Positions 54,169-62,762 are shown, numbered from the stretch's first letter. The stretch is 64,000 nucleotides of DNA from Flavobacteriales bacterium UBA1986 (GCA_002336245.1 DDDG01000026.1:121224-185223), one strand, 5' to 3'. Program-made: numbers and translations. Notes: generated by a model from the letters alone, not told the origin.

Positions 54169-54270
54169 GCTCTTGAAAGATGGTTTGGGAGGCTTGTTGA
54201 TAATTTGATTGTTTGATCCTTCAGCCGGTTCATCAATTTACAATTCCACTTTTTACGGAACGTTTTTTAT

Positions 54271-54284
54271 GTAATGTATATTAC
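54271..54284. promoter_or_regulatory. Inverted repeat GTAAT-4-ATTAC in ATPase promoter
   Basis: GTAAT (54271-54275), spacer GTAT, ATTAC (54280-54284), extendable to 7 bp with one mismatch. It lies directly upstream of the -7 box of the ATPase gene, where an operator would act. Confidence 0.4.
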
Positions 54285-54285
54285 G

Positions 54286-54293
54286 TATATTTG
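54286..54293 (+). promoter_or_regulatory. -7 promoter box of the AAA ATPase gene
   Basis: TATATTTG, exact TAnnTTTG, three bases before ATG 54297. The transcript would be leaderless or nearly so. A T-rich stretch at 54263-54268 could act as a weak -33 element. Confidence 0.55.
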
Positions 54294-54296
54294 AAT

Positions 54297-55415
54297 ATGA
54301 ATCCGAGCAACCCATTTCTCACTCAAGGATACTTATCTGCCGAATACTTCTGTGACCGAAAAGTCGAACTAAAGCTCATGCAGGAATCGCTTGTGAACGG
54401 CAACAACCTGGCACTCATCTCGGGTCGAAGGAAGGGGAAAACCAATCTCATTCTAAACCTCTTCCATCATCACAAAAGCCCCGCTGTTTACATCGACATC
54501 TTCAATGCGAGAAACGAAAGTGATTTTGTACAACAGCTGTCTCGAGCGATAGTCCAGCAATTGGGTACTCCAAAAGAGAGCTTCGTGAAAAAGCTGAGTC
54601 GAACTGTACGAAGCTTCCGACCAAACATTGGCTTCAACCCAATTACAGGAGAGCCTGAATTGGGCATTCAATTTTCCGAGGAACGCTCTTCCATCAAAAA
54701 CCTGGAAGATGTGTTCGGATTTCTGAGTCAAGAATATCCTGGAGTCCTAATTGCCATCGATGAATTTCAACAGATCTTGTCGTGGGAAAACCCTGGAGTA
54801 GAAGCTGAATTGCGATCGCTCACCCAGCGATACCCACTGATACGTTTCATTTATTGTGGCAGCAGTCGAAAGCTCATGTTCGACTTGTTCAACAACAGCA
54901 GACGCCCCTTCTACCACTCTTCGCAACTTCTCTTCCTGGAAAAAATTAATCCCGACCTCTATCTAAAATTCATCACTTCGAAACTCTCTGATCGAATTCT
55001 CACGGAAAACAATATCCGACATGAAATTATTTGGTGCCGGGGTGAGACCTATTACATTCAGCGATTGTTCAATAGAATTTATGGAAAAGGTCCTGGGACC
55101 TACAATCGCCAAGACTTGGATCAAATTGAGAGCCAATTGATCGCGGAGAAAGAGAGTGAGTTTCAAATTCAACTGCGTTTACTGGCCAAACAACAGCGGA
55201 GTTTACTGATTGCCTTAGCGCTCTCAAAAGGCATCGACAAACCCACCTCTGCCGAATTCCTTAAGCAGTACTCTTTGAGCTCTTCCAGCACAATTGCACA
55301 AAACCTAAACGTTCTCATCGAGAAAGACATGGTTATAAAAGATGAAGGCCTCTATCGGGTTGCCGATGTGTTTCTAGAACATTGGATTCAAGGTAGCTAC
55401 GGAAAAGAACTATGA
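54297..55415 (+). CDS. Archaeal-type AAA ATPase (STAND-like ATP-binding protein)
   Basis: 372 residues from ATG 54297 (MNPSNPFLTQGYLSAEYFCDRK). Walker A-type loop LALISGRRKGKTNLIL (~residues 38-53), Walker B VLIAIDEFQQIL (~150-160), sensor-like FIYCGSSRKLMFDLF, and a C-terminal winged-helix region (SLSSSSTIAQNLNVLIEKDMVIKDEGLYRVAD) as in the archaeal ATPase family. These proteins occur as stand-alone genes and their roles are mostly unknown; some accompany mobile elements or toxin-like modules, which is not evident here. An upstream open stretch (54213 on) precedes the promoter and is not coding. Confidence 0.82.
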   Translation: MNPSNPFLTQGYLSAEYFCDRKVELKLMQESLVNGNNLALISGRRKGKTNLILNLFHHHKSPAVYIDIFNARNESDFVQQLSRAIVQQLGTPKESFVKKLSRTVRSFRPNIGFNPITGEPELGIQFSEERSSIKNLEDVFGFLSQEYPGVLIAIDEFQQILSWENPGVEAELRSLTQRYPLIRFIYCGSSRKLMFDLFNNSRRPFYHSSQLLFLEKINPDLYLKFITSKLSDRILTENNIRHEIIWCRGETYYIQRLFNRIYGKGPGTYNRQDLDQIESQLIAEKESEFQIQLRLLAKQQRSLLIALALSKGIDKPTSAEFLKQYSLSSSSTIAQNLNVLIEKDMVIKDEGLYRVADVFLEHWIQGSYGKEL

Positions 55416-55441
55416 TTTCCTAGTTTTACAAAAAGCATACA

Positions 55442-55798
55442 ATGGCCTTTAACGAACATTTAGGAGAACGCATTGCCACAAACCTTCAAAGACGCGGAGT
55501 TCAATACGAAGCCAAAAAGATGTTTGGCGGCTTGTGCTATCTCGTCGATGGAAAAATGTGTGTTGGAGTCGTAAAGGATCAACTTATGGCTCGCATGGAT
55601 CCAGAGCAATCACAAGCTCAAATGGAGCGAGATGGTGTCGGTCCGATGGAGTTTACGGGGATACCAATGAAGGGATATCTTTTTATTGAAGCTGAAGCAT
55701 ATGATTTAGAGGCAGACCTTGACCACTGGATTCAGCAATGTCTTGATTTTAACCCCCATGCAAAGGCGAGTAAAACGAAAGGTCAAAAGAGCAACTGA
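55442..55798 (+). CDS. TfoX N-terminal domain protein
   Basis: 118 residues matching the TfoX/Sxy N-terminal domain: RRGVQYEAKKMFGGLCYLVDGKMCVGVVKDQLMARMDPE, then FTGIPMKGYLFIEAEAY. In Haemophilus full TfoX activates competence genes, but stand-alone N-domains are widespread and of unknown role. There is no C-terminal TfoX domain; the tail is Lys-rich (KASKTKGQK). It follows the ATPase by 26 bases with no promoter box, so the two may be co-transcribed. Confidence 0.85.
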   Translation: MAFNEHLGERIATNLQRRGVQYEAKKMFGGLCYLVDGKMCVGVVKDQLMARMDPEQSQAQMERDGVGPMEFTGIPMKGYLFIEAEAYDLEADLDHWIQQCLDFNPHAKASKTKGQKSN

Positions 55799-55807
55799 AG
55801 ACGAGCG

Positions 55808-56092
55808 CTAGAGCGCCATAACTCCTTCCAAATCAGAAGCCTTCTTGTAACGTTCAATGATACTTTCTGCATCCGGCATCAATTCTTTGGCTGAAACCGA
55901 AAGGTATTTCCCATTCCGGCTCTTGTTGATTTTCATCTGAGCCTCACCACTAAAGAGAGCCTGCACAAGGGCTAGCGTCCGATTGTCGTTCGGGAAAATA
56001 AACTTGAAATAATATACTCTTGGAAAGTCTTCTTTATTGAGTTTTTCCCAGAGTCCGATGTACGGATCTTCCTTGTTTTCCTTTTTCGCCAC
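55808..56092 (-). CDS. DUF493 (YbeD-like) family protein
   Basis: 94 residues: FPRVYYFKFIFPNDNRTLALVQALFSGEAQMKINKSRNGKYLSVSAKELMPDAESIIERYKKASDLEGVMAL. The pattern (FKFI-P..., S-x-NGKY-SVS, VI-x-x-Y, EGVM-L) is that of DUF493, a small ferredoxin-like-fold family including YbeD; function not established. Divergent from rpsF and convergent with the TfoX-N gene, nine bases apart. Confidence 0.8.
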   Translation of the reverse strand: MAKKENKEDPYIGLWEKLNKEDFPRVYYFKFIFPNDNRTLALVQALFSGEAQMKINKSRNGKYLSVSAKELMPDAESIIERYKKASDLEGVMAL

Positions 56093-56201
56093 GATGCAAA
56101 GAACGGAAAAAGACGAGTGTTGTTCGTGCTCAATTTCTAGACTTCATTTGCTGTTTGGTAAATTATTTCTGGGCTTCCCTTCTGAAATCCACACAAATAG
56201 C

Positions 56202-56231
56202 TTTATTTTTTAAAGGAAAAACATACTTTTG
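56202..56231 (+). promoter_or_regulatory. Promoter of rpsF-rpsR-rplI
   Basis: TTTA at 56202-56205, an 18-base spacer, then TACTTTTG at 56224-56231 (exact TAnnTTTG). Confidence 0.6.
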
Positions 56232-56234
56232 CAC

Positions 56235-56248
56235 TCCCATTTTTGGGA
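56235..56248 (+). promoter_or_regulatory. Small hairpin at the 5' end of the rpsF leader
   Basis: TCCCA-TTTT-TGGGA at 56235-56248, about where the transcript would begin. It might affect leader stability or autoregulation; it does not obviously match the known S6:S18-binding leader motif. Confidence 0.3.
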
Positions 56249-56271
56249 CTTAATCAATATTAATTGCGAAC

Positions 56272-56643
56272 ATGACGAATCGTTACGAGACTGTTTTCAT
56301 CTTAACTCCCGTTTTATCTGACGTTCAGGTAAAGGAAGCAGTGAAGAAATTCGAAAGTACGCTCAAGAAGTTTTCCGCCAAAGTGATTAACAAGGAGGAT
56401 TGGGCATTGCGTAAGCTTGCTTATCCCATCCAGAAAAAATCTACTGGCTTCTACTTCCTGTTTGAATTCGAGATGGAGGGCGAGCACATCCGCACTCTTG
56501 AAGTTGAATTAAAACGCGATGAGCGCTTTATCCGTTTCCTCACTATTAAACTTGAGAAACATGCTGTTGCATGGGCCGACAAGCGAAAAGCTAGAGGGAT
56601 CAAGAAAGCGAAAGAAGAAAGCAAAGAACAAGTAGAAGTTTAA
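56272..56643 (+). CDS. rpsF: Ribosomal protein bS6
   Basis: 123 residues: [79 protein letters not shown]. Standard S6 with a Lys/Glu-rich C-terminal extension. It binds S18 on the 30S platform. First gene of rpsF-rpsR-rplI, as in most Bacteroidota, with no gene between rpsF and rpsR. Confidence 0.97.
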   Translation: MTNRYETVFILTPVLSDVQVKEAVKKFESTLKKFSAKVINKEDWALRKLAYPIQKKSTGFYFLFEFEMEGEHIRTLEVELKRDERFIRFLTIKLEKHAVAWADKRKARGIKKAKEESKEQVEV

Positions 56644-56661
56644 TCCATTGATCAATTAGAA

Positions 56662-56931
56662 ATGGCTGAAAATTCATCAGAGATCAGATATTTGACACCG
56701 ATCAATATCGAGATCAAAAAAGAGAAGTACTGCCGCTTTTTAAAGAGTGGTATCAAATACGTCGATTATAAGGATCCAGACTTCCTTTTGAAGTTTGTAA
56801 ACGACCAGGGTCGTATTCTTCCACGTCGTATCACTGGAACATCGGTAAAATTTCAAAGAAAGGTTTCTCAAGCTGTTAAGCGTGCTCGCCACCTTGCCTT
56901 GTTGCCTTACGTTGCTGACCAACTTAAGTAA
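56662..56931 (+). CDS. rpsR: Ribosomal protein bS18
   Basis: 89 residues with KKYCRFLKSGIKYVDYKDPDFLLKFVNDQGRILPRRITGTSVKFQRKVSQAVKRARHLALLPYV split over the usual S18 core: YKD...L, GRILPRRITGT and KRARHLALLPY. Second gene of the operon, 18 bases after rpsF. Confidence 0.97.
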   Translation: MAENSSEIRYLTPINIEIKKEKYCRFLKSGIKYVDYKDPDFLLKFVNDQGRILPRRITGTSVKFQRKVSQAVKRARHLALLPYVADQLK

Positions 56932-56936
56932 GAGCT

Positions 56937-57383
56937 ATGGAAATCATTCTAAGAGAAGACGTTGAAAACCTAGGTCTGAAAGACGACTTGGTTACGGTGA
57001 AGAACGGGTACGGAAGAAACTTCCTTATCCCTAAAGGTAAAGCTGTCATTGCTACTTCCTCTGCTAAGAAAGTTCGTGAAGAGAACATTCGCCAGAAAGC
57101 ACACAAAGAAGCAAAAGCGCGTGACGAAGCCACTAAAAACTTGGAAGCTTTGCAAGGAATGAAGATTTCAGTTGGAGCCAAAGCTGGCGAAGGCGGGAAA
57201 ATCTTCGGATCTGTGAACACCATCCAATTGGCGGAAGCTATGAAAACCTTAGGTTATACCATCGACCGTAAGCACATTAAGCTTAAGAACGATCCCATCA
57301 AAGAGGTTGGATCGTATGAAGCTGAAATACGTTTGCACCGCGATGTGAAAGGCACTATCAATTTTGATATTGTAGCTGAGTAA
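56937..57383 (+). CDS. rplI: Ribosomal protein bL9
   Basis: 148 residues: N-terminal domain MEIILREDVENLGLKDDLVTVKNGYGRNFLIPKGKAVIAT, long linking helix, and C-terminal domain GEGGKIFGSVNTIQLAEAMK ... IKEVGSYEAEIRLHRDVKGTINFDIVAE. Five bases after rpsR and followed by a strong terminator, so it closes the operon. Confidence 0.97.
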   Translation: MEIILREDVENLGLKDDLVTVKNGYGRNFLIPKGKAVIATSSAKKVREENIRQKAHKEAKARDEATKNLEALQGMKISVGAKAGEGGKIFGSVNTIQLAEAMKTLGYTIDRKHIKLKNDPIKEVGSYEAEIRLHRDVKGTINFDIVAE

Positions 57384-57404
57384 CCTGCTCAAAAACTAAA
57401 AAGG

Positions 57405-57438
57405 AACCCCTCCTCCATTCTTGGTCGAGGGGTTTTTT
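57405..57438 (+). terminator. Rho-independent terminator of the rpsF operon
   Basis: Stem AACCCCTC (57405-57412) with GAGGGGTT (57427-57434), 14-base loop, T run to 57438. An A-rich stretch on the other side means it may also stop the convergent M1 peptidase transcript. Confidence 0.8.
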
Positions 57439-59053
57439 ATTGCCCTTTGGTTGAGGAACCCTTTGTAATCTCAACCTCCATTAGGCTTGTACGAGGATCA
57501 TACCATTTAAAGTTCTTCGGCTCCTCTTCGGGATATGGGAAGCTCGAAAAATTGGTGTAGTTATCAGTCGAGAAGTCGAAATAACGCTCTTCATCACCCA
57601 CCGTATAGTACAGCCGCTGTGAACCAATCCCTATTTGCGACTGACCAGTGACAGTATGCTCAAGCATCAATTTATTCCCTTTCTTACTCCATATGAGATC
57701 CATTTTCACATGGCCCGGGTACTTCAACCATCCGTCTTTTGAGTATGACATTGGCAAGCCCGACACTTCCGACATGATGTCAAGAAAATCCTGCGTATAA
57801 GCGTTCGACAATTTGTAGGTATCGTAATAACGTCGAATGCCCGCAAAGAAAAGACTGTCGCTTCCCATTGATGTCCGAATCATATGTAGCACCCAGGCTC
57901 CTTTTTGATAGTTCAATGGGTTCAGCAAACGATTGAGGTCTGTAATGCTCGTATCGATGATCTTCGCTTCTGGATTCGCATTCTCGAACTTGAAAATTTT
58001 CTGCTTGGCCTCATCCAATCGCTCGTTCAATTTTTCCTTCCCGTATTTGTACTCATCATATAAGTAGGAGAAATACGTAGCAAAGCCTTCACTCAGCCAG
58101 ATGTGATGCCAATCTGCTTCTGATGCAGAATTTCCAAACCACTGATGCGCAATTTCATGTGCAATCAAATTTTCGCTGCTGCCATCTCCTTTAGTCGAAC
58201 CCTCGTGATAGAAAATGCATCCCGCATTCTCCATTCCGCCATAGCGTGTGGTAGATTGCACATTGGCCAACTTTTCGTTCGGGAAAGGCCCAATCAAGGA
58301 ATCAAAAAACTGCAGAATTGGCAAAGCGGCCGCATACTCTTTGTGGCCTGTTTCTGAATCTTCTGGATAGACCCATGAAGTAACTGGCTTCTCCGCTAGA
58401 TAACCAATCGTATCAATCGAGAACTCTGCCACCCCAATCACCATAACCTTACTGGGTAGTGGAACTTCAGACTTCCAGAAATACACGGCCGAGCTGTCTG
58501 GATTGTACATCAAATTCACCAAAGCACCGTTCGAAATACATTGAAAACCTTTGGGCACTTGAACAATGAATTCTGAAGTAGCTTTCTCGGAAGGGTGGTC
58601 GACAACAGCAAGCCAATGGCGCGCGCGATTTGGCCAGTTGTCCCCAAAAATGGTTGGATTCCCATGTCTATTCTTTCGAATGATCAAACCATCGGCTGGC
58701 GTTCCCTCATAAGAGATGAATATAGATTGACTCTTCTCCGACTTACCTAAAACGATGCTGAGCTCATTCTCTTTTTGCTGATATGGATAGTCAAGGTTGT
58801 TTGAGCCAAACACCCTGCGAACCTTCATTCCTTTCTTGGAAGTTTCGTCGTACATCAAATCAAGAACGAGAGTGTCTGTAGCGGTAATCATAAGGTCGAG
58901 TCGCTCCTCGATTCGAATCAACGGACGCTGAGTGACGTCGATGGCAAATACATAATGCTCCACATCATATCCTCGATCTCTTGGGTAGCCATCCTGCGCC
59001 AAAAGCCATTGACCAATCGACAAAAACATCAATGTTATACCTAGTATTCTCAT
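57437..59053 (-). CDS. M1 family aminopeptidase, periplasmic (no sorting domain)
   Basis: 538 residues with signal peptide (LGITLMFLSIGQWLLA/Q). N-terminal beta domain, substrate motif GGMENAG (from residue 272), zinc site HEIAH (299-303) with the downstream Glu in WLSEGFATYFSYL, and a conserved Tyr region. Aminopeptidase N family, removing N-terminal residues from peptides. It lacks a T9SS sorting domain, so it probably stays in the periplasm, unlike its upstream neighbour. Overlaps that gene by four bases. Confidence 0.92.
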   Translation of the reverse strand: MRILGITLMFLSIGQWLLAQDGYPRDRGYDVEHYVFAIDVTQRPLIRIEERLDLMITATDTLVLDLMYDETSKKGMKVRRVFGSNNLDYPYQQKENELSIVLGKSEKSQSIFISYEGTPADGLIIRKNRHGNPTIFGDNWPNRARHWLAVVDHPSEKATSEFIVQVPKGFQCISNGALVNLMYNPDSSAVYFWKSEVPLPSKVMVIGVAEFSIDTIGYLAEKPVTSWVYPEDSETGHKEYAAALPILQFFDSLIGPFPNEKLANVQSTTRYGGMENAGCIFYHEGSTKGDGSSENLIAHEIAHQWFGNSASEADWHHIWLSEGFATYFSYLYDEYKYGKEKLNERLDEAKQKIFKFENANPEAKIIDTSITDLNRLLNPLNYQKGAWVLHMIRTSMGSDSLFFAGIRRYYDTYKLSNAYTQDFLDIMSEVSGLPMSYSKDGWLKYPGHVKMDLIWSKKGNKLMLEHTVTGQSQIGIGSQRLYYTVGDEERYFDFSTDNYTNFSSFPYPEEEPKNFKWYDPRTSLMEVEITKGSSTKGQ

Positions 59054-61374
59054 CTCTTTACAATTCGCTCTTCAAACTGCTGCCCACCTACTTTCATCCG
59101 CAGAATGTACATCCCAGGCGACAGCTTCTCCATTCTTAGAATTCCAAAATTCATTTCAGGAATGCTCACTTCTTGACCCAAAACGTTTGTTAACGTCAAT
59201 GACTCAAGCTCCTCGTAGTTTTCAATGTACAATCGGTCGTGGCATGGATTGGGGTAAGCTCGTGTCAATTTTTCTTGCACATCATGTGCTCCTGCGGCCA
59301 CATCCCGAATTCCAAATGCATAATCACCAAAAGCAACTTCAGTCAAAACGAAAGCTCCCAAACCGTCTGATGAATTTCCAGAAGTATTCAAACTCGCATT
59401 CTGATAAATCGTCCATGACTTTTGACCGTAAGATCTGTGCAAAAGCACCAAACTATCCTCTGGCACAGAACTTAAAGACTCATCGAGTCTAGATGATGGA
59501 AGGCCATTGTACACAAAAGACATTTCCGCCGACATTCCACCAAGGGCAATTCCCTGAATGCTCCAAAACCGATCGGGGTTTGGACGAACCTTCAGTCGAG
59601 ACATGTCACTTACCAACATAGGCACAGGCGTCCAATGCTCTTCAATGCGAACCAAAGCGCTGTCGCCGAGAGAATTCACTTTCAAACTAACATCTGCATT
59701 TGAAAAGGAATATGAACCTGGAGATTTTATGACCATCTCTCCAGATGAAATGGCCAAAGGAAGTCTTGATTGTCGATTCACAAATACTGCAGCAGGTTGC
59801 GAAATCACACTTGACAGATGAAATGTGTCGGACAAACTACTAAGTTCAACTGAGAAGTCTTGTGTCACGAATTGACTGTCGAGGACGGTGATGCTCAGGG
59901 GCAACAATTTGGAATTGAAATCTCGTCCTTTATACTGCTGACTAAGTTCAAAATAGACATCCGTTAAACCAGTGGTAGGACTGAATCGAAAACTATCAAG
60001 GCTCACAGATGCCCATCCTGGTGAGAAAACCCATTCGTCAAAAAATGAATGCAAATCAATTGGAGTGTATTTCTCTAGCTCATTTCTCAAGTACTCAGAA
60101 TTGATCGAAGCAAATTGGTTGTTCGAAAGAAAGCTGTCGATTCCAGCTGTGAAAAGAGATGGCCCCATATACTCGCGCAAAGCCAAGGCCGTGAGCGCTC
60201 CTTTATCATAGACGTGAGACCCGTAGGTAATTTCCTGAGGAATGCTCACCAAGTCGCGGTAACCTCCTTCGTCGTGGTGCAGATTTTTCAAGAGATCGTG
60301 CAACCTAGCCTCCACATCCACTTGAGCTGAAGCCCAATCATATTGCTTTTCAAGAAACAGCCATTCGGAGAAGCTGGCCCAGCCCTCATTGAGCCACATT
60401 TCCTCCTGACGTTCACAGGTCACTAAATTACCCCACCAATGATGCGAAAGCTCGTGTGCCATTAAAGTCTCCCTACTTGTATTGCCATTGATGGCAAAAG
60501 ACGGATAAGCAATGTTGTTGGCGTGCTCCATGGCTCCACCCGTCATCGGAAGAACGACATACCCACAGCGCTCCCAGGCATAGGGAGCATAACCTTCTTC
60601 ATAAATCCTCATACACGAACGGAGGTTTGCGAAGCTTCCCGCCAAGGAAGCAGTTTTGGAAGGAGCTGTATAAACATCGATTGGAATCGTGCGTTCAAGA
60701 CCAATGTACTGGTAGGATGTTGAGTCGTAAATACCTACCGCCATGCTTGCTAGGTAAGTCGGAATTGACTCCGACATCGACCAATGTTCTATAATGGTAT
60801 CTCCACCAAGACTGTCGCGCAATTGAAGCAAGCCGCTGCAGGTAGAACGTCTTCCTCCTTCCATCAACACATGGATGTCGTAGCTAGCTCTATCGGTTAA
60901 ATTGTCGAGGCAAGGAAACCAAACCCTCCCATAATTGTGGGGATACTCGCGAAAAGCAACGCCTACATTGTAGGCCATTCCAGACCGAAAGAAAAAACCA
61001 CCAAAGGAGGCAGCCTCAGCATGCGGGACACCTCCATAATGAATGTTCAAGATTAATGTATCCCCCACATTGGCCGATTGACTTAGGGCAATGCTTAGGA
61101 TTGTGTCGTTGTGATTGAACGAAAGTGGAAACCCCTCAAGAAGAACAGAGTCGACAGAAAGCTTTAAAAGGTCGAGGTGAATACTATCAATGGAATTCTG
61201 ATCAACTTCAATTTCCAGCAGAGCGTTGCCCTTCAATTGAGCCGCTGAAAAATCAAGAAAATCAAAACTTAGATCGTAGTGGATCACATTAAACCCTCGG
61301 TCTTGGGCAGAAGCTTCAATGCCAATGAACGCAAGGAAAAATATTGAAAGAAATCGTTTGAAAATCCGTGACAT
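59050..61374 (-). CDS. M1 family aminopeptidase with T9SS sorting domain
   Basis: 774 residues, signal peptide (RFLSIFFLAFIGIEASA/Q). M1 catalytic core: MTGGAMEHANNI (GAMEN-type motif, ~278-289), HELSH (307-311) and WLNEGWASFSEWL. A C-terminal ~75-residue T9SS type A domain (RAYPNPCHDRLYIENY, LTNVLGQEVSIP, LSPGMYILRMKVGGQQFEERIVKR) predicts secretion. The GAMEH variant replaces the usual Asn of GAMEN with His. First gene of a two-peptidase operon. Confidence 0.92.
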   Translation of the reverse strand: MSRIFKRFLSIFFLAFIGIEASAQDRGFNVIHYDLSFDFLDFSAAQLKGNALLEIEVDQNSIDSIHLDLLKLSVDSVLLEGFPLSFNHNDTILSIALSQSANVGDTLILNIHYGGVPHAEAASFGGFFFRSGMAYNVGVAFREYPHNYGRVWFPCLDNLTDRASYDIHVLMEGGRRSTCSGLLQLRDSLGGDTIIEHWSMSESIPTYLASMAVGIYDSTSYQYIGLERTIPIDVYTAPSKTASLAGSFANLRSCMRIYEEGYAPYAWERCGYVVLPMTGGAMEHANNIAYPSFAINGNTSRETLMAHELSHHWWGNLVTCERQEEMWLNEGWASFSEWLFLEKQYDWASAQVDVEARLHDLLKNLHHDEGGYRDLVSIPQEITYGSHVYDKGALTALALREYMGPSLFTAGIDSFLSNNQFASINSEYLRNELEKYTPIDLHSFFDEWVFSPGWASVSLDSFRFSPTTGLTDVYFELSQQYKGRDFNSKLLPLSITVLDSQFVTQDFSVELSSLSDTFHLSSVISQPAAVFVNRQSRLPLAISSGEMVIKSPGSYSFSNADVSLKVNSLGDSALVRIEEHWTPVPMLVSDMSRLKVRPNPDRFWSIQGIALGGMSAEMSFVYNGLPSSRLDESLSSVPEDSLVLLHRSYGQKSWTIYQNASLNTSGNSSDGLGAFVLTEVAFGDYAFGIRDVAAGAHDVQEKLTRAYPNPCHDRLYIENYEELESLTLTNVLGQEVSIPEMNFGILRMEKLSPGMYILRMKVGGQQFEERIVKR

Positions 61375-61389
61375 TGAGTCCGGCTAAGA

Positions 61390-61407
61390 TAGTTGGAAAA
61401 CCAACTA
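61390..61407. promoter_or_regulatory. Perfect inverted repeat upstream of the M1 operon
   Basis: TAGTTGG-AAAA-CCAACTA, 7-bp arms, 17 bases before the M1 start. It overlaps a near-consensus -7 box, so it may be an operator or an RNA hairpin. Confidence 0.45.
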
Positions 61408-61449
61408 ACCACCTTCTGAAGAGATGCGAGAAATTATAAATCAACTTGC

Positions 61450-61476
61450 TTGCCTATGATCATTAAGATCAGGCAA
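61450..61476. other. Bulged 10-bp hairpin in the intergenic region
   Basis: TTGCC-TA-TGATC, loop ATTAA, GATCA-GGCAA: ten pairs with a two-base bulge. No T run follows on either strand, so it is not a standard terminator. Confidence 0.4.
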
Positions 61477-61640
61477 ATCATTAGAAGTAGGTAGTACGAA
61501 TACCTATTCAATTTCAATTCAAGGAAAACTCTAATTCGTTTCATTTTTGGGGCAGCGACTCTTGAGGTTCAAGAAACAATTTGCATTCTTGCTAAGAGTT
61601 ACGCACACGTTAAGCCCCCTGTATTTTCGTTGAAATCGGG

Positions 61641-62762
61641 CTATACGTCCTTAAGAAGTTCTTCAAGACGGATGTGAAGCGCCTCTCCTCGAAGGTTCTT
61701 ATCAATGATGCGACCTTCTTTGTCTAAAAGGAAAGTAGCTGGAATTGAGGAGATGCTGTAAAGCGCGGCAGCAGAGGAACGCCATCCACCCAAATCACTC
61801 ACATGAAGCCAAGTCATTTGATCGGCGGCGATGGCTTTTAGCCACGCATCTTTTCTCTCATCAAGGGAAACACTAAAGATTTCAAAGCCTTTGTCTTTAT
61901 ACTTCTTATATGCTTCAACCACGTTTGGATTCTCAGCACGGCAAGGCTTACACCAACTCGCCCAAAAATCGAGTAGAATGATTTTACCTCTCTGATCTTC
62001 CAAAGAAATTTGCTCTCCCTCGGGGTTCGATCCAACTATGTTTGGAGGAATACTCCCAACTTGTGTTTTTCTCACCTTATCTAAGGTTCTTGATAAGGCT
62101 GCCAAATAGGGTGAATTCGGCCGCTCCTTTTTCATCGCATCTTCGACTAAGCTGTACATCGCAAAATCCTCGGTAGGATTAAATCTTTGGGCTGCGACAA
62201 GGGAGGAAAGTGCTCCTGGTGCTTCTTGGATGTAATTGCCCATCTTCTTTCCAGCCTCGGCGTTCAGGTTCATTTGAGTGAAGTACAAACTCTGAAGCAC
62301 TTGCATATCTCCCGTTATCTGGGCATTCCTTGAAATCTGTTCGATGGAATCCATAGTCGCCGCATAGCGCAATAAAAACTGACTCAACCACGCCAACCTT
62401 TCGCTTTCGTCAGAACCACCAATCTTATAGCTAGGTTCTAGAGCCAAGACATCAGCGTTCACGATAAGAGAATCTCCAGGCTCAAGAATGAGGCGGGCAA
62501 AATTGGTCTCTTCAACGATCAATCTGTAATAACCTTCTTCCGGAATTTCAGGAGCGCACATGAAATTCCCTTGCTCATCTATGGTAACGGTATCAACCAA
62601 AACCACGTTTTGAGCATCCAATCGCTCCAGGAAAACCATCCGTCCATCGTAGTTATCAAGTTTCCCTTCAATGAAGTTTAAAGTTGAACTTTTAAGCTCG
62701 GGCGCTCTTTCGCAAGAACTAAGCAAAAGAAGAGCTATGATTGGAAATAGGAGTTTTTTCAT
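61641..62762 (-). CDS. TlpA-like thioredoxin-fold lipoprotein with DUF4369 domain
   Basis: 373 residues. Lipobox LLLLSSC (Cys17). DUF4369 domain (~30-120, FIEGKLDNYDGRMVFLERLDAQNVVLVDTVTIDEQGNF), helical linker, then a TlpA/AhpC-type thioredoxin fold (~235-373) with WASWCKPCR (Cys271, Cys274). Such proteins reduce disulfides in the periplasm, for instance for cytochrome c maturation. Its start overlaps the gatB stop by four bases (ATGA). Confidence 0.9.
   Translation of the reverse strand: MKKLLFPIIALLLLSSCERAPELKSSTLNFIEGKLDNYDGRMVFLERLDAQNVVLVDTVTIDEQGNFMCAPEIPEEGYYRLIVEETNFARLILEPGDSLIVNADVLALEPSYKIGGSDESERLAWLSQFLLRYAATMDSIEQISRNAQITGDMQVLQSLYFTQMNLNAEAGKKMGNYIQEAPGALSSLVAAQRFNPTEDFAMYSLVEDAMKKERPNSPYLAALSRTLDKVRKTQVGSIPPNIVGSNPEGEQISLEDQRGKIILLDFWASWCKPCRAENPNVVEAYKKYKDKGFEIFSVSLDERKDAWLKAIAADQMTWLHVSDLGGWRSSAAALYSISSIPATFLLDKEGRIIDKNLRGEALHIRLEELLKDV

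Larger units (their letters stand above)
61375..61640. other. Intergenic region, 266 bases, with two inverted repeats
   Basis: No reading frame with coding character. It contains a perfect 7-bp repeat (61390-61407) overlapping a TATCTTAG promoter-like box (61391-61384, minus strand) of the M1 gene, and a bulged 10-bp hairpin (61450-61476). The rest is AT-rich with no recognised site. Confidence 0.7.

Noticed and set aside
54213..54296. Upstream extension of the ATPase reading frame
   Set aside because: It precedes the exact TAnnTTTG box at 54286-54293; the family-like start is MNPSNPF.
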